A DNA stretch of 63,337 nt from NCBI GenBank assembly GCA_017934185.1, contig JAGBJY010000023.1:1-63337 (forward strand), given 5' to 3'. The stretch comes from Bacteroidales bacterium. GTDB taxonomy: Bacteria > Bacteroidota > Bacteroidia > Bacteroidales > UBA932. Under the pieces are notes generated by a model, which ran no database searches, was not told where the DNA came from, and saw nothing but the letters and a program-made list of their open reading frames with translations. The translations under genes were made by a program, and so were the position numbers. Positions 10,140-18,823 of the stretch are shown here, in pieces (position 1 is the first letter of the stretch; each line of letters starts with the position of its first letter).

Positions 10140-10996
10140 GCCGATATCCAGCGAATGCTGCTGTCCCGGCGCCACCAGGTGAGCTGGCGCTTGGCGTAGT
10201 GGCGGGTAGAAGCCTGGATGTGGCGCACGGTAGTGTCCAGGTCGTACTTTCCGTCAAAATACTCGAACATTTCCCGGTAACCCACGGTTTGCAGGGCGGG
10301 GAGCTCACGATACGGGAGCATGGCGCGGGCTTCGGCCTCCAGACCATCGGCCATCATCTGTTCCACCCGGGCATTGATGCGCTCATAAAGCTGCTCCCGG
10401 GGCCTTTCCAGGCCTGTTTTCACTATCTCGAAGTCCCGCTTTTTGAAACTGCGGGTCTTGAAGGAGGAGAAGGGCTCGCCGGTGTAAAGGCACACCTCCA
10501 GGGCCCGGATTACGCGCTGGGGATTGCTAAGGTCTAGTTCCTGGAAAGAAACAGGGTCCAGTTCCTTGAGCTGCTGGGCCAGCACCTCCACACCTTCGTC
10601 CCGTAGGCATTCCATCAGGTGCTCGCGCATTTGCAGGGGCACTTCCGGAAAGTCGTCCAGGCCGTAGCAGAAGGCGTCTATGTACAGCATGGAGCCCCCG
10701 CACATCACAAGGGTTTCATGCCCCTCGGAAAAAAGGCGGTTCACCAGATCCAGCGCCTCCGCCTCATAGATGCCCGCCGTGTAGTTCCGGGTGATGGGAA
10801 TGCTGCGGATAAAGTAGTGCCGGACGGCGGCCAATTCTTCATCAGAAGGCACCGCCGTGCCAATTTTCAGTTCTTGGAATATTTGCCGGGAATCACAGGA
10901 GATAACGGGAGAGCCCACCTCAAGGGCACGCCGGATGGCATAGGCGCTTTTGCCTACGGCTGTGGGGCCGAGTATGATTTCTACGCGGCGGCTCAC
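10136..10996 (-). CDS. miaA: tRNA dimethylallyltransferase
   Basis: Transfers a dimethylallyl group to A37 of tRNAs reading U-starting codons. The 286 residues contain the P-loop LGPTAVGKS near 9-17, SCDSRQIF (prenyl acceptor region), GGSMLYIDAFCYGLDDFP, and the insertion plus core helices including VGYREMFEYFDG and ASTRHYAKRQLTWWRRD near the C-terminus, which is the family's closing signature. Its start overlaps the stop of the upstream pRiA4b-like gene (ATGA near 10993), so the two are coupled. Confidence 0.96.
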   Translation of the reverse strand: MSRRVEIILGPTAVGKSAYAIRRALEVGSPVISCDSRQIFQELKIGTAVPSDEELAAVRHYFIRSIPITRNYTAGIYEAEALDLVNRLFSEGHETLVMCGGSMLYIDAFCYGLDDFPEVPLQMREHLMECLRDEGVEVLAQQLKELDPVSFQELDLSNPQRVIRALEVCLYTGEPFSSFKTRSFKKRDFEIVKTGLERPREQLYERINARVEQMMADGLEAEARAMLPYRELPALQTVGYREMFEYFDGKYDLDTTVRHIQASTRHYAKRQLTWWRRDSSIRWISA

Positions 10997-11532
10997 TCCC
11001 CTGATTCGTCGAAAATTTCGGCACCGTCCTCATCGGCCTCTTCCTCCTCCTCATCGTCGAAGTCTTCGTCGTCATCGAGGTCTTCCTCTTCTCCGGGCAG
11101 GTGGCGCTGCTTTTCCGGAAGGTCCTCAAAGGCCACGTAACCGTTCTCGAACTCAATGGGATTGGGGCCTTTGGACTCTACAAGGACGGGTAGGCCCGCA
11201 CGTCCGGGCGCGGAGTCTTCCTCGATGGAGATATTGACACTCTTCTTATTGGTGACATCGTAGAAATAGACGAATTTGGCGCTCCCGTCCGCTACGGCGG
11301 CGTCCAGGCTGATGCGGTCTACTGTGCCGCTGCCCAGGTCAAAGAGGGCATAGCGGGCCACCACCTCATCGGCGCTGCTCAGTGCCTTGAACAGAATCTG
11401 CTGATCCTGAGGGAATTCCAAATCGGCCCTAATCTGTTTGTGCAGGGCATACAGCGTGGTGTCACCGCTGCAGCGGTATATTCTGAAGAAACCCTTGATA
11501 CCCGCAAGGGTAACGGTAAGTTTATAGTTCAT
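10993..11532 (-). CDS. pRiA4b ORF-3-like protein with acidic tail
   Basis: 179 residues starting MNYKLTVTLAGIKGFFRIYR. The pattern ...LAGIKGFFRIYRCSGDTTLYALHK followed by FPQDQQILFKAL resembles the Bacteroidota branch of the plasmid pRiA4b ORF-3 family, whose function is unknown. The last 35 residues are almost wholly acidic (EEEDLDDDEDFDDEEEEE), suggesting electrostatic binding to a basic partner. The ATG at 11532 was preferred because a TATCTTTG box lies 23 nt upstream and longer starts would run through it. Coupled to miaA by an ATGA overlap. Confidence 0.72.
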   Translation of the reverse strand: MNYKLTVTLAGIKGFFRIYRCSGDTTLYALHKQIRADLEFPQDQQILFKALSSADEVVARYALFDLGSGTVDRISLDAAVADGSAKFVYFYDVTNKKSVNISIEEDSAPGRAGLPVLVESKGPNPIEFENGYVAFEDLPEKQRHLPGEEEDLDDDEDFDDEEEEEADEDGAEIFDESGE

Positions 11533-11555
11533 ATTGCATTTCTCGATTGCCATAC

Positions 11556-11563
11556 CAAAGATA
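11556..11563 (-). promoter_or_regulatory. TAnnTTTG -7 box
   Basis: Minus-strand TATCTTTG lies 23 nt before the start of the pRiA4b-like gene, which leads into miaA. Confidence 0.6.
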
Positions 11564-11602
11564 CTGCTTTTTTCGCGTTCCATAGCAAAAAATTGCATAA
11601 AA

Positions 11603-12220
11603 ATGACTACATTCGTAAGCGTGAAAGCATTTGACGAGTATAAAAGCATCGCCGCCCCTTCCCAAGGGCTTTTCAAGGACAATGGTTCGCGTTTCATTGC
11701 GCTGGCCTATCCGGTGGAGACGGAGGAGGAGGTGCGCGGCATCGTGGCCGGGCTGAGGAAGGAGTACCACGACGCCCGCCACCACTGCTATGCTTATCGG
11801 CTTGGCCACAAAGGGGACCTTTGGCGCGCCTCCGACGACGGTGAGCCCTCCGGCAGCGCCGGCCGTCCCATTCTGGGACAGATGGACTCCCTGGGCCTGA
11901 GCGACGTCCTGGTAGTGGTGGTGCGCTATTTCGGCGGCATCAAGCTGGGGATTCCGGGGCTCATCCGGGCCTACAAAACTTCCACGGCCGATGCCCTCTC
12001 CAAGGCCACTGTGGTAGAGAAAATTGCCGGGCAGAACTTCCGCGTCCGCTTTGGCTACGGCGCCATGAACGCCGTGATGAAGGTGCTCAAGGAGATGGAA
12101 CTTCCGCAGAAGGAGCAAAACTTTGGAGAAAGCTGTTCGCTGGTGGTGCGCGTGCGCCTGTCGGCCATAGACAGTTTTCGGGAAAAGCTTGCCGATATTG
12201 CCGATTTAGAAGAATTGTAG
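11603..12220 (+). CDS. YigZ/IMPACT family protein
   Basis: 205 residues. The UPF0029/IMPACT N-terminal domain is plain: SRFIALAYPVETEEEVRGIV, YHDARHHCYAYRLG, SDDGEPSGSAGRPILGQM, and VVVVRYFGGIKLGIPGLIRAY. The C-terminal 80 residues form the companion DUF1949-type domain. Homologues are implicated in translation or stress responses, but the exact role is unsettled. I chose the ATG at 11603 (MTTFVSVKAFDEYKS), removing a weak N-terminal extension. Divergent from the pRiA4b-miaA pair. Confidence 0.9.
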   Translation: MTTFVSVKAFDEYKSIAAPSQGLFKDNGSRFIALAYPVETEEEVRGIVAGLRKEYHDARHHCYAYRLGHKGDLWRASDDGEPSGSAGRPILGQMDSLGLSDVLVVVVRYFGGIKLGIPGLIRAYKTSTADALSKATVVEKIAGQNFRVRFGYGAMNAVMKVLKEMELPQKEQNFGESCSLVVRVRLSAIDSFREKLADIADLEEL

Positions 12221-12286
12221 GTTTTTTCAATAATAATTCTTAACTTTCGAAAATAAACTTTTGACAATTTATAACACCATAAAACT

Positions 12287-13363
12287 ATGTCCAAAAAAGT
12301 GCATGTTTTCAATGCCGGTCCTTGCCTGCTGCCGCAGGTAGCCATCGACAACGCCATCGCCGCCCTGAAGGATTTCAGCGGCACCGGAATCTCCGTCTTG
12401 TCCATCAGCCACCGTACCAAGGAGTGGGACGCCGTGATGGATGAATGCCGCGCCTTGTGGCGTGAGCTCCTGAACATTCCGGACACCCATGAGGTTGTGT
12501 TCCTGGGAGGAGGCGCTTCCCTGCAGTTCCTCTATGTGGCCATGAACTACCTGGAGAAGAAGGCCGCCTATCTGGACACCGGCGTCTGGGCCCACAAAGC
12601 CCTCAAGGAAGCCCAGGGTATCGGCGAGGCCACGGCCATCGCCTCTTCCAAAGACAAGAACTACACCTACATCCCCAAGGGGTTTGAGATTCCCGCAGAC
12701 TTGGATTACCTGCACATTACCACCAACAACACCATCTACGGCACCGAAATCAAGGAAGACATGGACTGCCCCTGCCCGCTCATTGCCGACATGTCCTCCG
12801 ACATCATGTCCCGTCCCGTAGACGTCAGCAAGTACGACCTTATTTACGGTGGCGCCCAGAAGAACGTGGGCCCCGCCGGCGTTATCTTCGCCATCATCCG
12901 CAAGGAGTCACTGGGCCGCGTGAGCCGCTACATCCCCACCATGCTGGACTACCGCACCCACATTGACAAACTTTCCATGTTCAACACGCCTCCCGTCTTC
13001 AACATCTTCGTGATGAACGAGACCCTCAAGTGGATCAAGAGCATGGGCGGCGTAGCGGCCATCCAGAAGATCAATCAGAAGAAGGCCGACCTGCTTTACA
13101 GCGAGATTGACCGCAACAGCCTGTTCGTGGGTACCGCTGCCAAGGAAGACCGTTCGCTTATGAACGTGTGCTTTGTGATGGCGCCCGGCAAGGAAGACCT
13201 CCAGGACGAATTCTTTGCCTTTGCCAAGGAACGCGGCATGGTGGGCATCAAGGGCCACCGCAGCGTAGGCGGTTTCCGCGCCTCCCTGTACAATGCCTGC
13301 ACCGTGGAAGACGTCCAGGCCCTGGTAGACTGCATGCAAGAATTTGAAAACCTCAAGAAGTAA
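12287..13363 (+). CDS. serC: Phosphoserine aminotransferase
   Basis: Converts 3-phosphohydroxypyruvate plus glutamate to phosphoserine, the second step of serine synthesis. The 358 residues are typical. Visible signatures: [19 protein letters not shown] at the start, [37 protein letters not shown], the substrate loop [11 protein letters not shown], and the PLP-lysine region [13 protein letters not shown] (Lys near residue 190). The stop shares its last base with the start of serA, so the two are tightly coupled. Confidence 0.97.
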   Translation: MSKKVHVFNAGPCLLPQVAIDNAIAALKDFSGTGISVLSISHRTKEWDAVMDECRALWRELLNIPDTHEVVFLGGGASLQFLYVAMNYLEKKAAYLDTGVWAHKALKEAQGIGEATAIASSKDKNYTYIPKGFEIPADLDYLHITTNNTIYGTEIKEDMDCPCPLIADMSSDIMSRPVDVSKYDLIYGGAQKNVGPAGVIFAIIRKESLGRVSRYIPTMLDYRTHIDKLSMFNTPPVFNIFVMNETLKWIKSMGGVAAIQKINQKKADLLYSEIDRNSLFVGTAAKEDRSLMNVCFVMAPGKEDLQDEFFAFAKERGMVGIKGHRSVGGFRASLYNACTVEDVQALVDCMQEFENLKK

Positions 13364-14283
13364 TGAAAGTTTTATTAGCCACCCAAAAGCCTTTTGCCGC
13401 CGCGGCGGTAAAAGGCATCACCGATATCCTGGAGGCCGCCGGCCATGAGGTAGCAAAGCTTGAAAAATATGCAGCGCAGGCCGATTTCGTTGCCGCCGTG
13501 GCCGATGCCGAGGCCCTTATCATCCGCTCCGACAAAGTGACGGAGGAAGTGATGGCCGCCGCCCCCAAACTGAAGATTGTGGTGCGTGCCGGCGCCGGCT
13601 TTGACAATGTGGACCTCGCCGCCGCCACCGCCCGCGGGATTGTGGTCATGAACACCCCCGGACAGAACTCCAACGCCGTGGCCGAACTGGCCCTGGGCCT
13701 CATGATTTTCATGGCCCGCACCCAGTTCACCCCTGCCACCGGTTCCGAGCTTCAGGGCAAGCGTCTGGGCGTCCAGGCCTACGGCAATGTGGGCCGCCTG
13801 GTGGGCCAGAAGGCCAAGGCCCTGGGCATGGAAATCTGCGCCCTGGACCCCTTCCTCACCGACGAGCAGATTGTCGCCGGCGGCGCCGCTCCCATCCACT
13901 CCGTGGAAGAGCTGTATGCTGCCTCCGACTACCTCTCCATCCACATCCCGGCCCTGCCTTCCACTATTAAGTCCATCGGCTATGAACTTATCACAAAAAT
14001 GCCCAAGGGGGCTACGCTGGTAAACACCGCCCGTAAGGAAGTCATTGACGAGGAAGGCCTGCTGAAGGCCCTGGAAGAGCGCGAAGACCTCAAATATGTC
14101 ACCGATGTGATGCCGGACAATTATGCCCTCCTGCAGGAGAAGTTCGGCGCCCGCGTATTCGCCACGCCCAAGAAGATGGGTGCCCAGACGGCCGAAGCCA
14201 ACGTGAACGCCGGCCTTGCCGCCGCCCGCCAGATTGTAGATTTCTTTGCTACCGGCAACCGTAAATTCCAAGTGAACAAGTAA
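13363..14283 (+). CDS. serA: D-3-phosphoglycerate dehydrogenase, short form
   Basis: Oxidises 3-phosphoglycerate, the first step of serine synthesis. 306 residues, without the ACT regulatory domain of longer SerA enzymes, so serine feedback through ACT is not expected. The N-terminal substrate domain ends near 100 (VVRAGAGFDNVDLAAATARG). The NAD Rossmann motif is GVQAYGNVGRLVGQKA near 130. NTARKEVIDEEGLLKAL and the following VTDVMPDN belong to the catalytic region. Lies between serC (1-bp overlap) and the DUF1015 gene (2-bp gap). Confidence 0.94.
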   Translation: MKVLLATQKPFAAAAVKGITDILEAAGHEVAKLEKYAAQADFVAAVADAEALIIRSDKVTEEVMAAAPKLKIVVRAGAGFDNVDLAAATARGIVVMNTPGQNSNAVAELALGLMIFMARTQFTPATGSELQGKRLGVQAYGNVGRLVGQKAKALGMEICALDPFLTDEQIVAGGAAPIHSVEELYAASDYLSIHIPALPSTIKSIGYELITKMPKGATLVNTARKEVIDEEGLLKALEEREDLKYVTDVMPDNYALLQEKFGARVFATPKKMGAQTAEANVNAGLAAARQIVDFFATGNRKFQVNK

Positions 14284-14285
14284 TT

Positions 14286-15548
14286 ATGGTACGAGTAAAA
14301 CCCTTTGCGGCCATTCGCCCGCCCAAAGACCTGGTAACGGAAGTTGCCGCCCCCCCGTATGATGTCCTGAACAGCGAGGAAGCCCTGGCCATGGCCGGTG
14401 AAAAGAGCCTCCTGCACATCACCAAGCCCGAAATTGACTTCAGCCCCATTGCCGGGGAGCATGAGCAGCGCACCTATGACCGGGCCGTTGCCAACTTCAA
14501 GGCCTGGAAGGAAAAAGGCTGGCTGGTGCAGGATGAGAAAGAGAAATACTATGTGTACGCCCAGACCATGGGTAAGCGTACGCAGTACGGTCTGGTCCTG
14601 TGCGCCCATACGGACGACTATGCCTCCGGCGTTATCAAGAAGCATGAGCTCACCCGCAAGGACAAGGAAGACGACCGCATGGTGCATGTACGCATCCAGA
14701 ACGCCAACATCGAGCCGGTCTTCTTTGCCTACAAAGACAACGAGGAGCTCAACGCCATTGTGGCCAAGGCCGCTGCCGGCAAGCCTGAATACAAGTTTGT
14801 GGACGAGAACAAGTTCACCCACACCTTCTGGGTCATTGACGACGACGCCACCATTGCCCGCATCACGGAAATCTTCACCCACGACATTGATGCCTTTTAT
14901 GTGGCCGATGGTCACCACCGCACCGCCGCTGCCGCCCGCGTGGGCGCAGAAAAGAAGGAGCAGAATCCTGCCCACACCGGGAACGAGGAGTACAACTTCT
15001 TCATGGCCGTGTGCTTCCCCGAGAGCCACCTTGCCATCATTGACTACAACCGTGTGGTCAAAGACCTGAACGGTCTCACGGAGCAGGAACTCCTGAAGGC
15101 CCTGGAAGAGGACTTTGAGGTTACGCTTGCCACTAAACCGCGCTGCGGCCGTCCTGCCAAACCGTACAGCCCCACAGGCTTACACAACTTCTCCATGTAC
15201 CTGGGCAAGAACTGGTACAGCCTCACCGCCAAGCCCGGCCGCTACGACGATGCCGACCCTATTGGCGTACTGGATGTCACCGTCCTTTCCAATCTTGTAC
15301 TGGATAAGCTGCTGGGCATCAAGGACCTGCGCACCGACAAGCGCATTGACTTCGTGGGCGGCATCAGAGGCCTTGGAGAACTGGCCCGCCGCGTAGATTC
15401 CGGAGAAATGAAAGTAGCCTTTGCCCTCTATCCGGTGTCCATGGAGCAGCTCATCCGCATTGCCGATACCGGCAACATCATGCCTCCCAAGACCACCTGG
15501 TTCGAGCCCAAGCTCCGCAGCGGTTTAGCCATCCACAGCCTGCAATAG
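14286..15548 (+). CDS. DUF1015 family protein of the serine operon
   Basis: 420 residues beginning MVRVKPFAAIRPPKDLVTEV, with APPYDVLNSEEA, the family hallmark YVADGHHRTAAAARVG near 205, and DFVGGIRGLGELARRVDSG near 355. DUF1015 proteins repeatedly follow serA/serC in Bacteroidales and Clostridia. Their reaction is unproven, though kinase-like roles acting on serine have been proposed for related proteins. It starts 2 bp after serA. Its last 24 bp overlap the 3' end of the opposing TrmH-type gene. No serB is visible in this window. Confidence 0.88.
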   Translation: MVRVKPFAAIRPPKDLVTEVAAPPYDVLNSEEALAMAGEKSLLHITKPEIDFSPIAGEHEQRTYDRAVANFKAWKEKGWLVQDEKEKYYVYAQTMGKRTQYGLVLCAHTDDYASGVIKKHELTRKDKEDDRMVHVRIQNANIEPVFFAYKDNEELNAIVAKAAAGKPEYKFVDENKFTHTFWVIDDDATIARITEIFTHDIDAFYVADGHHRTAAAARVGAEKKEQNPAHTGNEEYNFFMAVCFPESHLAIIDYNRVVKDLNGLTEQELLKALEEDFEVTLATKPRCGRPAKPYSPTGLHNFSMYLGKNWYSLTAKPGRYDDADPIGVLDVTVLSNLVLDKLLGIKDLRTDKRIDFVGGIRGLGELARRVDSGEMKVAFALYPVSMEQLIRIADTGNIMPPKTTWFEPKLRSGLAIHSLQ

Positions 15549-16064
15549 GCCCCACAGCACCACGCCCACGCTTACGGAAACGTTGAGCGAGTGCTTGGTA
15601 CCCTGTTGGGGTATCTCCAAAGCAAAGTTGGCGGCGTCCACAACCGATTGTTGGACGCCGTCAACTTCGTTTCCGAAGATAAGGGCGTACTTCCCTCCGG
15701 GCGTGCGGCGGAAAGCATCCAGCTTCACGGAATGAACGGTCTGTTCCACGGCAATGACGGTGTAGCCATCGGCCCGGAGGCGGTGGACCAGGGCCACCAC
15801 ATCGGCCACGTGTTCGGAGGGAACCACTTCTTCGGCGCCCAGGGCTACTTTGCGCAGCTCCGGAGAGGGTGGGACGGGGCAGATGCCGCCAAGATAGATT
15901 TTGTCTACGCCGAAGGCATCGGCCGTACGGAAGGCCGAGCCTACGTTGTGGGCGCTGCGCACATTGTCCAGCACCAGCACGATGCCGGAAGAAGGACGCT
16001 CCGTGATATACTGCTCCGGAGTAAGGCGTCCCAGTTCAATATTGAGAAGTTTTCTGTCTTTCAC
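15525..16064 (-). CDS. TrmH/SpoU-family RNA 2'-O-methyltransferase
   Basis: SPOUT-fold methyltransferase of tRNA or rRNA ribose. Motif 1 is [20 protein letters not shown], motif 2 [11 protein letters not shown], and motif 3 [21 protein letters not shown], which together form the trefoil knot binding S-adenosylmethionine. I set the start at the GTG at 16064 ([11 protein letters not shown]): a TACCTTTG box at 16069-16076 ends 4 nt before it, and the longer ATG at 16112 would lie upstream of that promoter. That gives 179 residues. Its 3' end overlaps the DUF1015 gene by 24 bp. The exact RNA target cannot be told. Confidence 0.9.
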   Translation of the reverse strand: MKDRKLLNIELGRLTPEQYITERPSSGIVLVLDNVRSAHNVGSAFRTADAFGVDKIYLGGICPVPPSPELRKVALGAEEVVPSEHVADVVALVHRLRADGYTVIAVEQTVHSVKLDAFRRTPGGKYALIFGNEVDGVQQSVVDAANFALEIPQQGTKHSLNVSVSVGVVLWGLLQAVDG

Positions 16065-16068
16065 ACTG

Positions 16069-16076
16069 CAAAGGTA
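16069..16076 (-). promoter_or_regulatory. TAnnTTTG -7 box deciding a GTG start
   Basis: Minus-strand TACCTTTG ends 4 nt before the GTG at 16064, implying a leaderless mRNA for the TrmH-type gene. The opposing glyA box starts 12 nt away. Confidence 0.6.
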
Positions 16077-16088
16077 AGAGAAATTATT

Positions 16089-16096
16089 TATCTTTG
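16089..16096 (+). promoter_or_regulatory. TAnnTTTG -7 box for glyA
   Basis: TATCTTTG lies 28 nt before the glyA ATG and is back to back with the promoter of the TrmH-type gene. Confidence 0.65.
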
Positions 16097-16124
16097 TAGA
16101 ATAGAATACCATCTAACCACATAT

Positions 16125-17468
16125 ATGAAAAAAGACACTCAGCTTTTTGATTTGATCAAGAAGGAACAGGAGCGGCAGAGCGCCGGCCTGGAACTCATTG
16201 CTTCCGAGAATTATGTAACGGACGAAGTGCTCGCCGCCATGGGCTCCGTCTGCACCAACAAATACGCCGAGGGCTACCCCGGCAAACGCTATTACGGCGG
16301 CTGCGAGGTGGTGGACCAGATTGAGCAGCTGGCCATCGACCGCCTGTGTGCCCTGTATGACGCCGAATATGCCAATGTCCAGCCGCACTCCGGCGCCCAG
16401 GCCAATATGGCCGTGACCATGGCCATCCTCAGGCCCGGCGACACCTTCATGGGACTGGACCTGTCCATGGGCGGTCACCTCACCCACGGCTCGCCCGTGA
16501 ATGCTTCCGGCATCCTCTACCATCCCGTAGCGTATGGCCTCAATCCTGAAACCGGGCGCGTAGACTACGACGAGATGGAGCGCAAGGCCCTGGAATGCAA
16601 GCCCAAGCTCATTATCGGCGGTGCATCGGCCTACTCCCGCGAATGGGACTATGAGCGCATGAGGGCCATCGCCGACAAAGTGGGCGCCATCCTCTGGATT
16701 GACATGGCCCACACCGCCGGCCTCATTGCCGCCGGGCTCCTCAAAAATCCCGTCAAATATGCGCACATCGTCACTTCCACCACCCACAAGACCCTGCGCG
16801 GACCGCGCGGCGGCATTATCCTGATGGGCAAGGACTTTGACAACCCCTGGGGCCTCACCACCCCTAAGGGCGAGGTGAAGAAGATGAGCGCCATCCTCAA
16901 TTCCAGCGTCTTCCCTGGCATCCAGGGCGGTCCGCTGGAGCATGTGATTGCGGCCAAGGCCGTTGCCTTCTGGGAGGCGGACCAGCCGGAATACAGGGAG
17001 TATCAGCAGCAGGTGGTCTGCAATGCCGCGGCCCTGTGCCGGGCTTTTGTGGACAGCGGCTACAAGATTATCTCCGGCGGCACTGACAACCACCTCATGC
17101 TCATTGACTTACGCACCAAATTCCCCAACCTGAGCGGCCGCGTGGCAGAGAAGGAACTGGTAAGGGCCGATATCACGGTGAACAAGAACATGGTGCCCTT
17201 CGACATCCGCAGCGCCTTTGCCACCTCCGGCCTTCGCGTGGGCACCCCGGCCATCACTTCCCGCGGCTTTGAGGAGAAGGACATGGCAGAAATCGCCGAT
17301 CTCATTGACACGGTGCTCGCATCGGCCCATACCCACGTGGACGCCCTGACCGCCAAGGAGCCCACCGAGGCCCAGCTGGCCGAACGCATTGCCCATAAAC
17401 TGGTCCTGGACGAAGTCCGGCGCAAAGTACACGCCATGACTTCCGACCGTCCCCTCAACCGTTATTAG
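16125..17468 (+). CDS. glyA: Serine hydroxymethyltransferase
   Basis: Converts serine and tetrahydrofolate to glycine and methylene-tetrahydrofolate, the main source of one-carbon units. 447 residues from [18 protein letters not shown]. Signatures: [61 protein letters not shown], and the PLP-lysine segment [16 protein letters not shown] (Lys near 230). The C-terminal domain is intact. It follows the serC-serA operon in the same direction with its own promoter, so serine synthesis and use are adjacent but separately controlled. Confidence 0.97.
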   Translation: MKKDTQLFDLIKKEQERQSAGLELIASENYVTDEVLAAMGSVCTNKYAEGYPGKRYYGGCEVVDQIEQLAIDRLCALYDAEYANVQPHSGAQANMAVTMAILRPGDTFMGLDLSMGGHLTHGSPVNASGILYHPVAYGLNPETGRVDYDEMERKALECKPKLIIGGASAYSREWDYERMRAIADKVGAILWIDMAHTAGLIAAGLLKNPVKYAHIVTSTTHKTLRGPRGGIILMGKDFDNPWGLTTPKGEVKKMSAILNSSVFPGIQGGPLEHVIAAKAVAFWEADQPEYREYQQQVVCNAAALCRAFVDSGYKIISGGTDNHLMLIDLRTKFPNLSGRVAEKELVRADITVNKNMVPFDIRSAFATSGLRVGTPAITSRGFEEKDMAEIADLIDTVLASAHTHVDALTAKEPTEAQLAERIAHKLVLDEVRRKVHAMTSDRPLNRY

Positions 17469-17471
17469 CTT

Positions 17472-18797
17472 ATGAAACGAACCCTCCTCTTTGCGGCCAG
17501 CCTGGCCCTGATGCTTGCCTGCCAGCCCGCGCAGCAACCCGGCACTACGCCCCTGAAACCCCCGACCACGCCCACGACGCCCTCCACCCCGGAAGGCAAC
17601 GTCTCCGTAACCGTTACCACCCTGGACGCCAACTCCGTTACCGACGCCTCCGCTACGCTCAGCGGCAGTTATACCGGAGCTCCGGCAGGCGGTGTGTACG
17701 ACCGCGGCGTGTACTTTGGCACCTCGGCCGGCAGCCTCACCAAGGAAACCGGCCTGAACAGCAGCACGGCCACTTCCGGCAGCTTCAGCGTGGTGCTCAC
17801 GGAACTGAGCGCGGAAACCACCTACTATTACAAAGCCTACGTAACCGTCCTGGATGCCTCTGCCAATACCTACGTAGAGTTCACCGGCCAGGTCAAGAGT
17901 TTCACCACCAAGGCCCTCACCACCGGCACCACCCTCCTGGGTTATCACCAGGGTTACGAGGTGCCTGCCATTGCCTTCCTGGATGGAACGGGGCAGTGGG
18001 AATCCGGTCAGGAAACACCGGCACAGAACAACAGTGGCAGTTTTATTGGTGAAAACCAGGACAACGTATGGTTCAAGAGCTACACTACCAACGACAAGCA
18101 GGTGGTAGTCACCCATACCTTCCAATCCGGCGGAAAACGCGTCCGCAACTGGACGGGGCTCATTGACAAAGACAAGCAGGGCCCGCTCTGGATTGCCTTT
18201 GTGATGCATGGCGGTCTCTATCCCAGAAACAGTGTAGGCCGCTATGACCGCTGGACCCAGGATCCGGCCGTTCCCGGGGACTGGCAGCGGAGCCTGGCCA
18301 GTTCTACCCACAGCCGCGGCCACTTTGTGGCTTCCGACTACCGTCAGAACAGCGTTGACGCCAACTCACAGACCTTCTATTACACCAACCAGGCGCTACA
18401 GTGGCAGAACGGCTTCAACAGCGGTATCTGGAGTTCCCTGGAAAGCGCCGTAGTAAGCAATACTCCCAGCGGGAGCGATTCTCTTTATGTTGTAGTGGGC
18501 GTTTTGTACGAGAATCCCAACAACTACCAGACCCCCAACTCCGGCGGAGCACAGGTGCTGGCGCCCAGCCATTTCTACAAACTGCTCATGAAGTGCAGCT
18601 TTGGCAGCAACGGCACCATGACGGCCGCCAAGGGATGCGCCTACTTATTTGAGAATAAGAGCTATAGCGGCTCTGCCTACAGCAGCTATATCACCAGCAT
18701 TGACGCCGTAGAGCAGCGCGCCGGCTTTGACTTCTTTGCCAACGTGCCCAAGTCCCTGCAAGACGCCGCCGAGGCGCAGACCAGCGCCATCTGGTAA
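17472..18797 (+). CDS. Secreted DNA/RNA non-specific endonuclease lipoprotein
   Basis: 441 residues. The N-terminus MKRTLLFAASLALMLACQ ends in a lipobox Cys and is followed by a Pro/Thr linker. Residues about 45-140 look like a fibronectin-type sandwich (RGVYFGTSAGSLTKE, LSAETTYYYKAYVT). The C-terminal 270 residues carry the NUC1/EndoG-type core: HSRGHFVASDYRQN holds the catalytic His, and NSQTFYYTNQALQWQNGFN the metal-binding Asn region. The usual Asp before RGH is Ser here. Likely surface-anchored for nucleic-acid scavenging. Starts 3 bp after glyA and may be read through from it. Confidence 0.8.
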   Translation: MKRTLLFAASLALMLACQPAQQPGTTPLKPPTTPTTPSTPEGNVSVTVTTLDANSVTDASATLSGSYTGAPAGGVYDRGVYFGTSAGSLTKETGLNSSTATSGSFSVVLTELSAETTYYYKAYVTVLDASANTYVEFTGQVKSFTTKALTTGTTLLGYHQGYEVPAIAFLDGTGQWESGQETPAQNNSGSFIGENQDNVWFKSYTTNDKQVVVTHTFQSGGKRVRNWTGLIDKDKQGPLWIAFVMHGGLYPRNSVGRYDRWTQDPAVPGDWQRSLASSTHSRGHFVASDYRQNSVDANSQTFYYTNQALQWQNGFNSGIWSSLESAVVSNTPSGSDSLYVVVGVLYENPNNYQTPNSGGAQVLAPSHFYKLLMKCSFGSNGTMTAAKGCAYLFENKSYSGSAYSSYITSIDAVEQRAGFDFFANVPKSLQDAAEAQTSAIW

Positions 18798-18823
18798 AAT
18801 CTGGAGGGATCGACGGCAAGAAA

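Noticed and set aside
16065-16112. Longer ATG start of the TrmH-type methyltransferase
   Set aside because: The extension would contain the TACCTTTG promoter box and shows no similarity to the family; the GTG at 16064 fits better.
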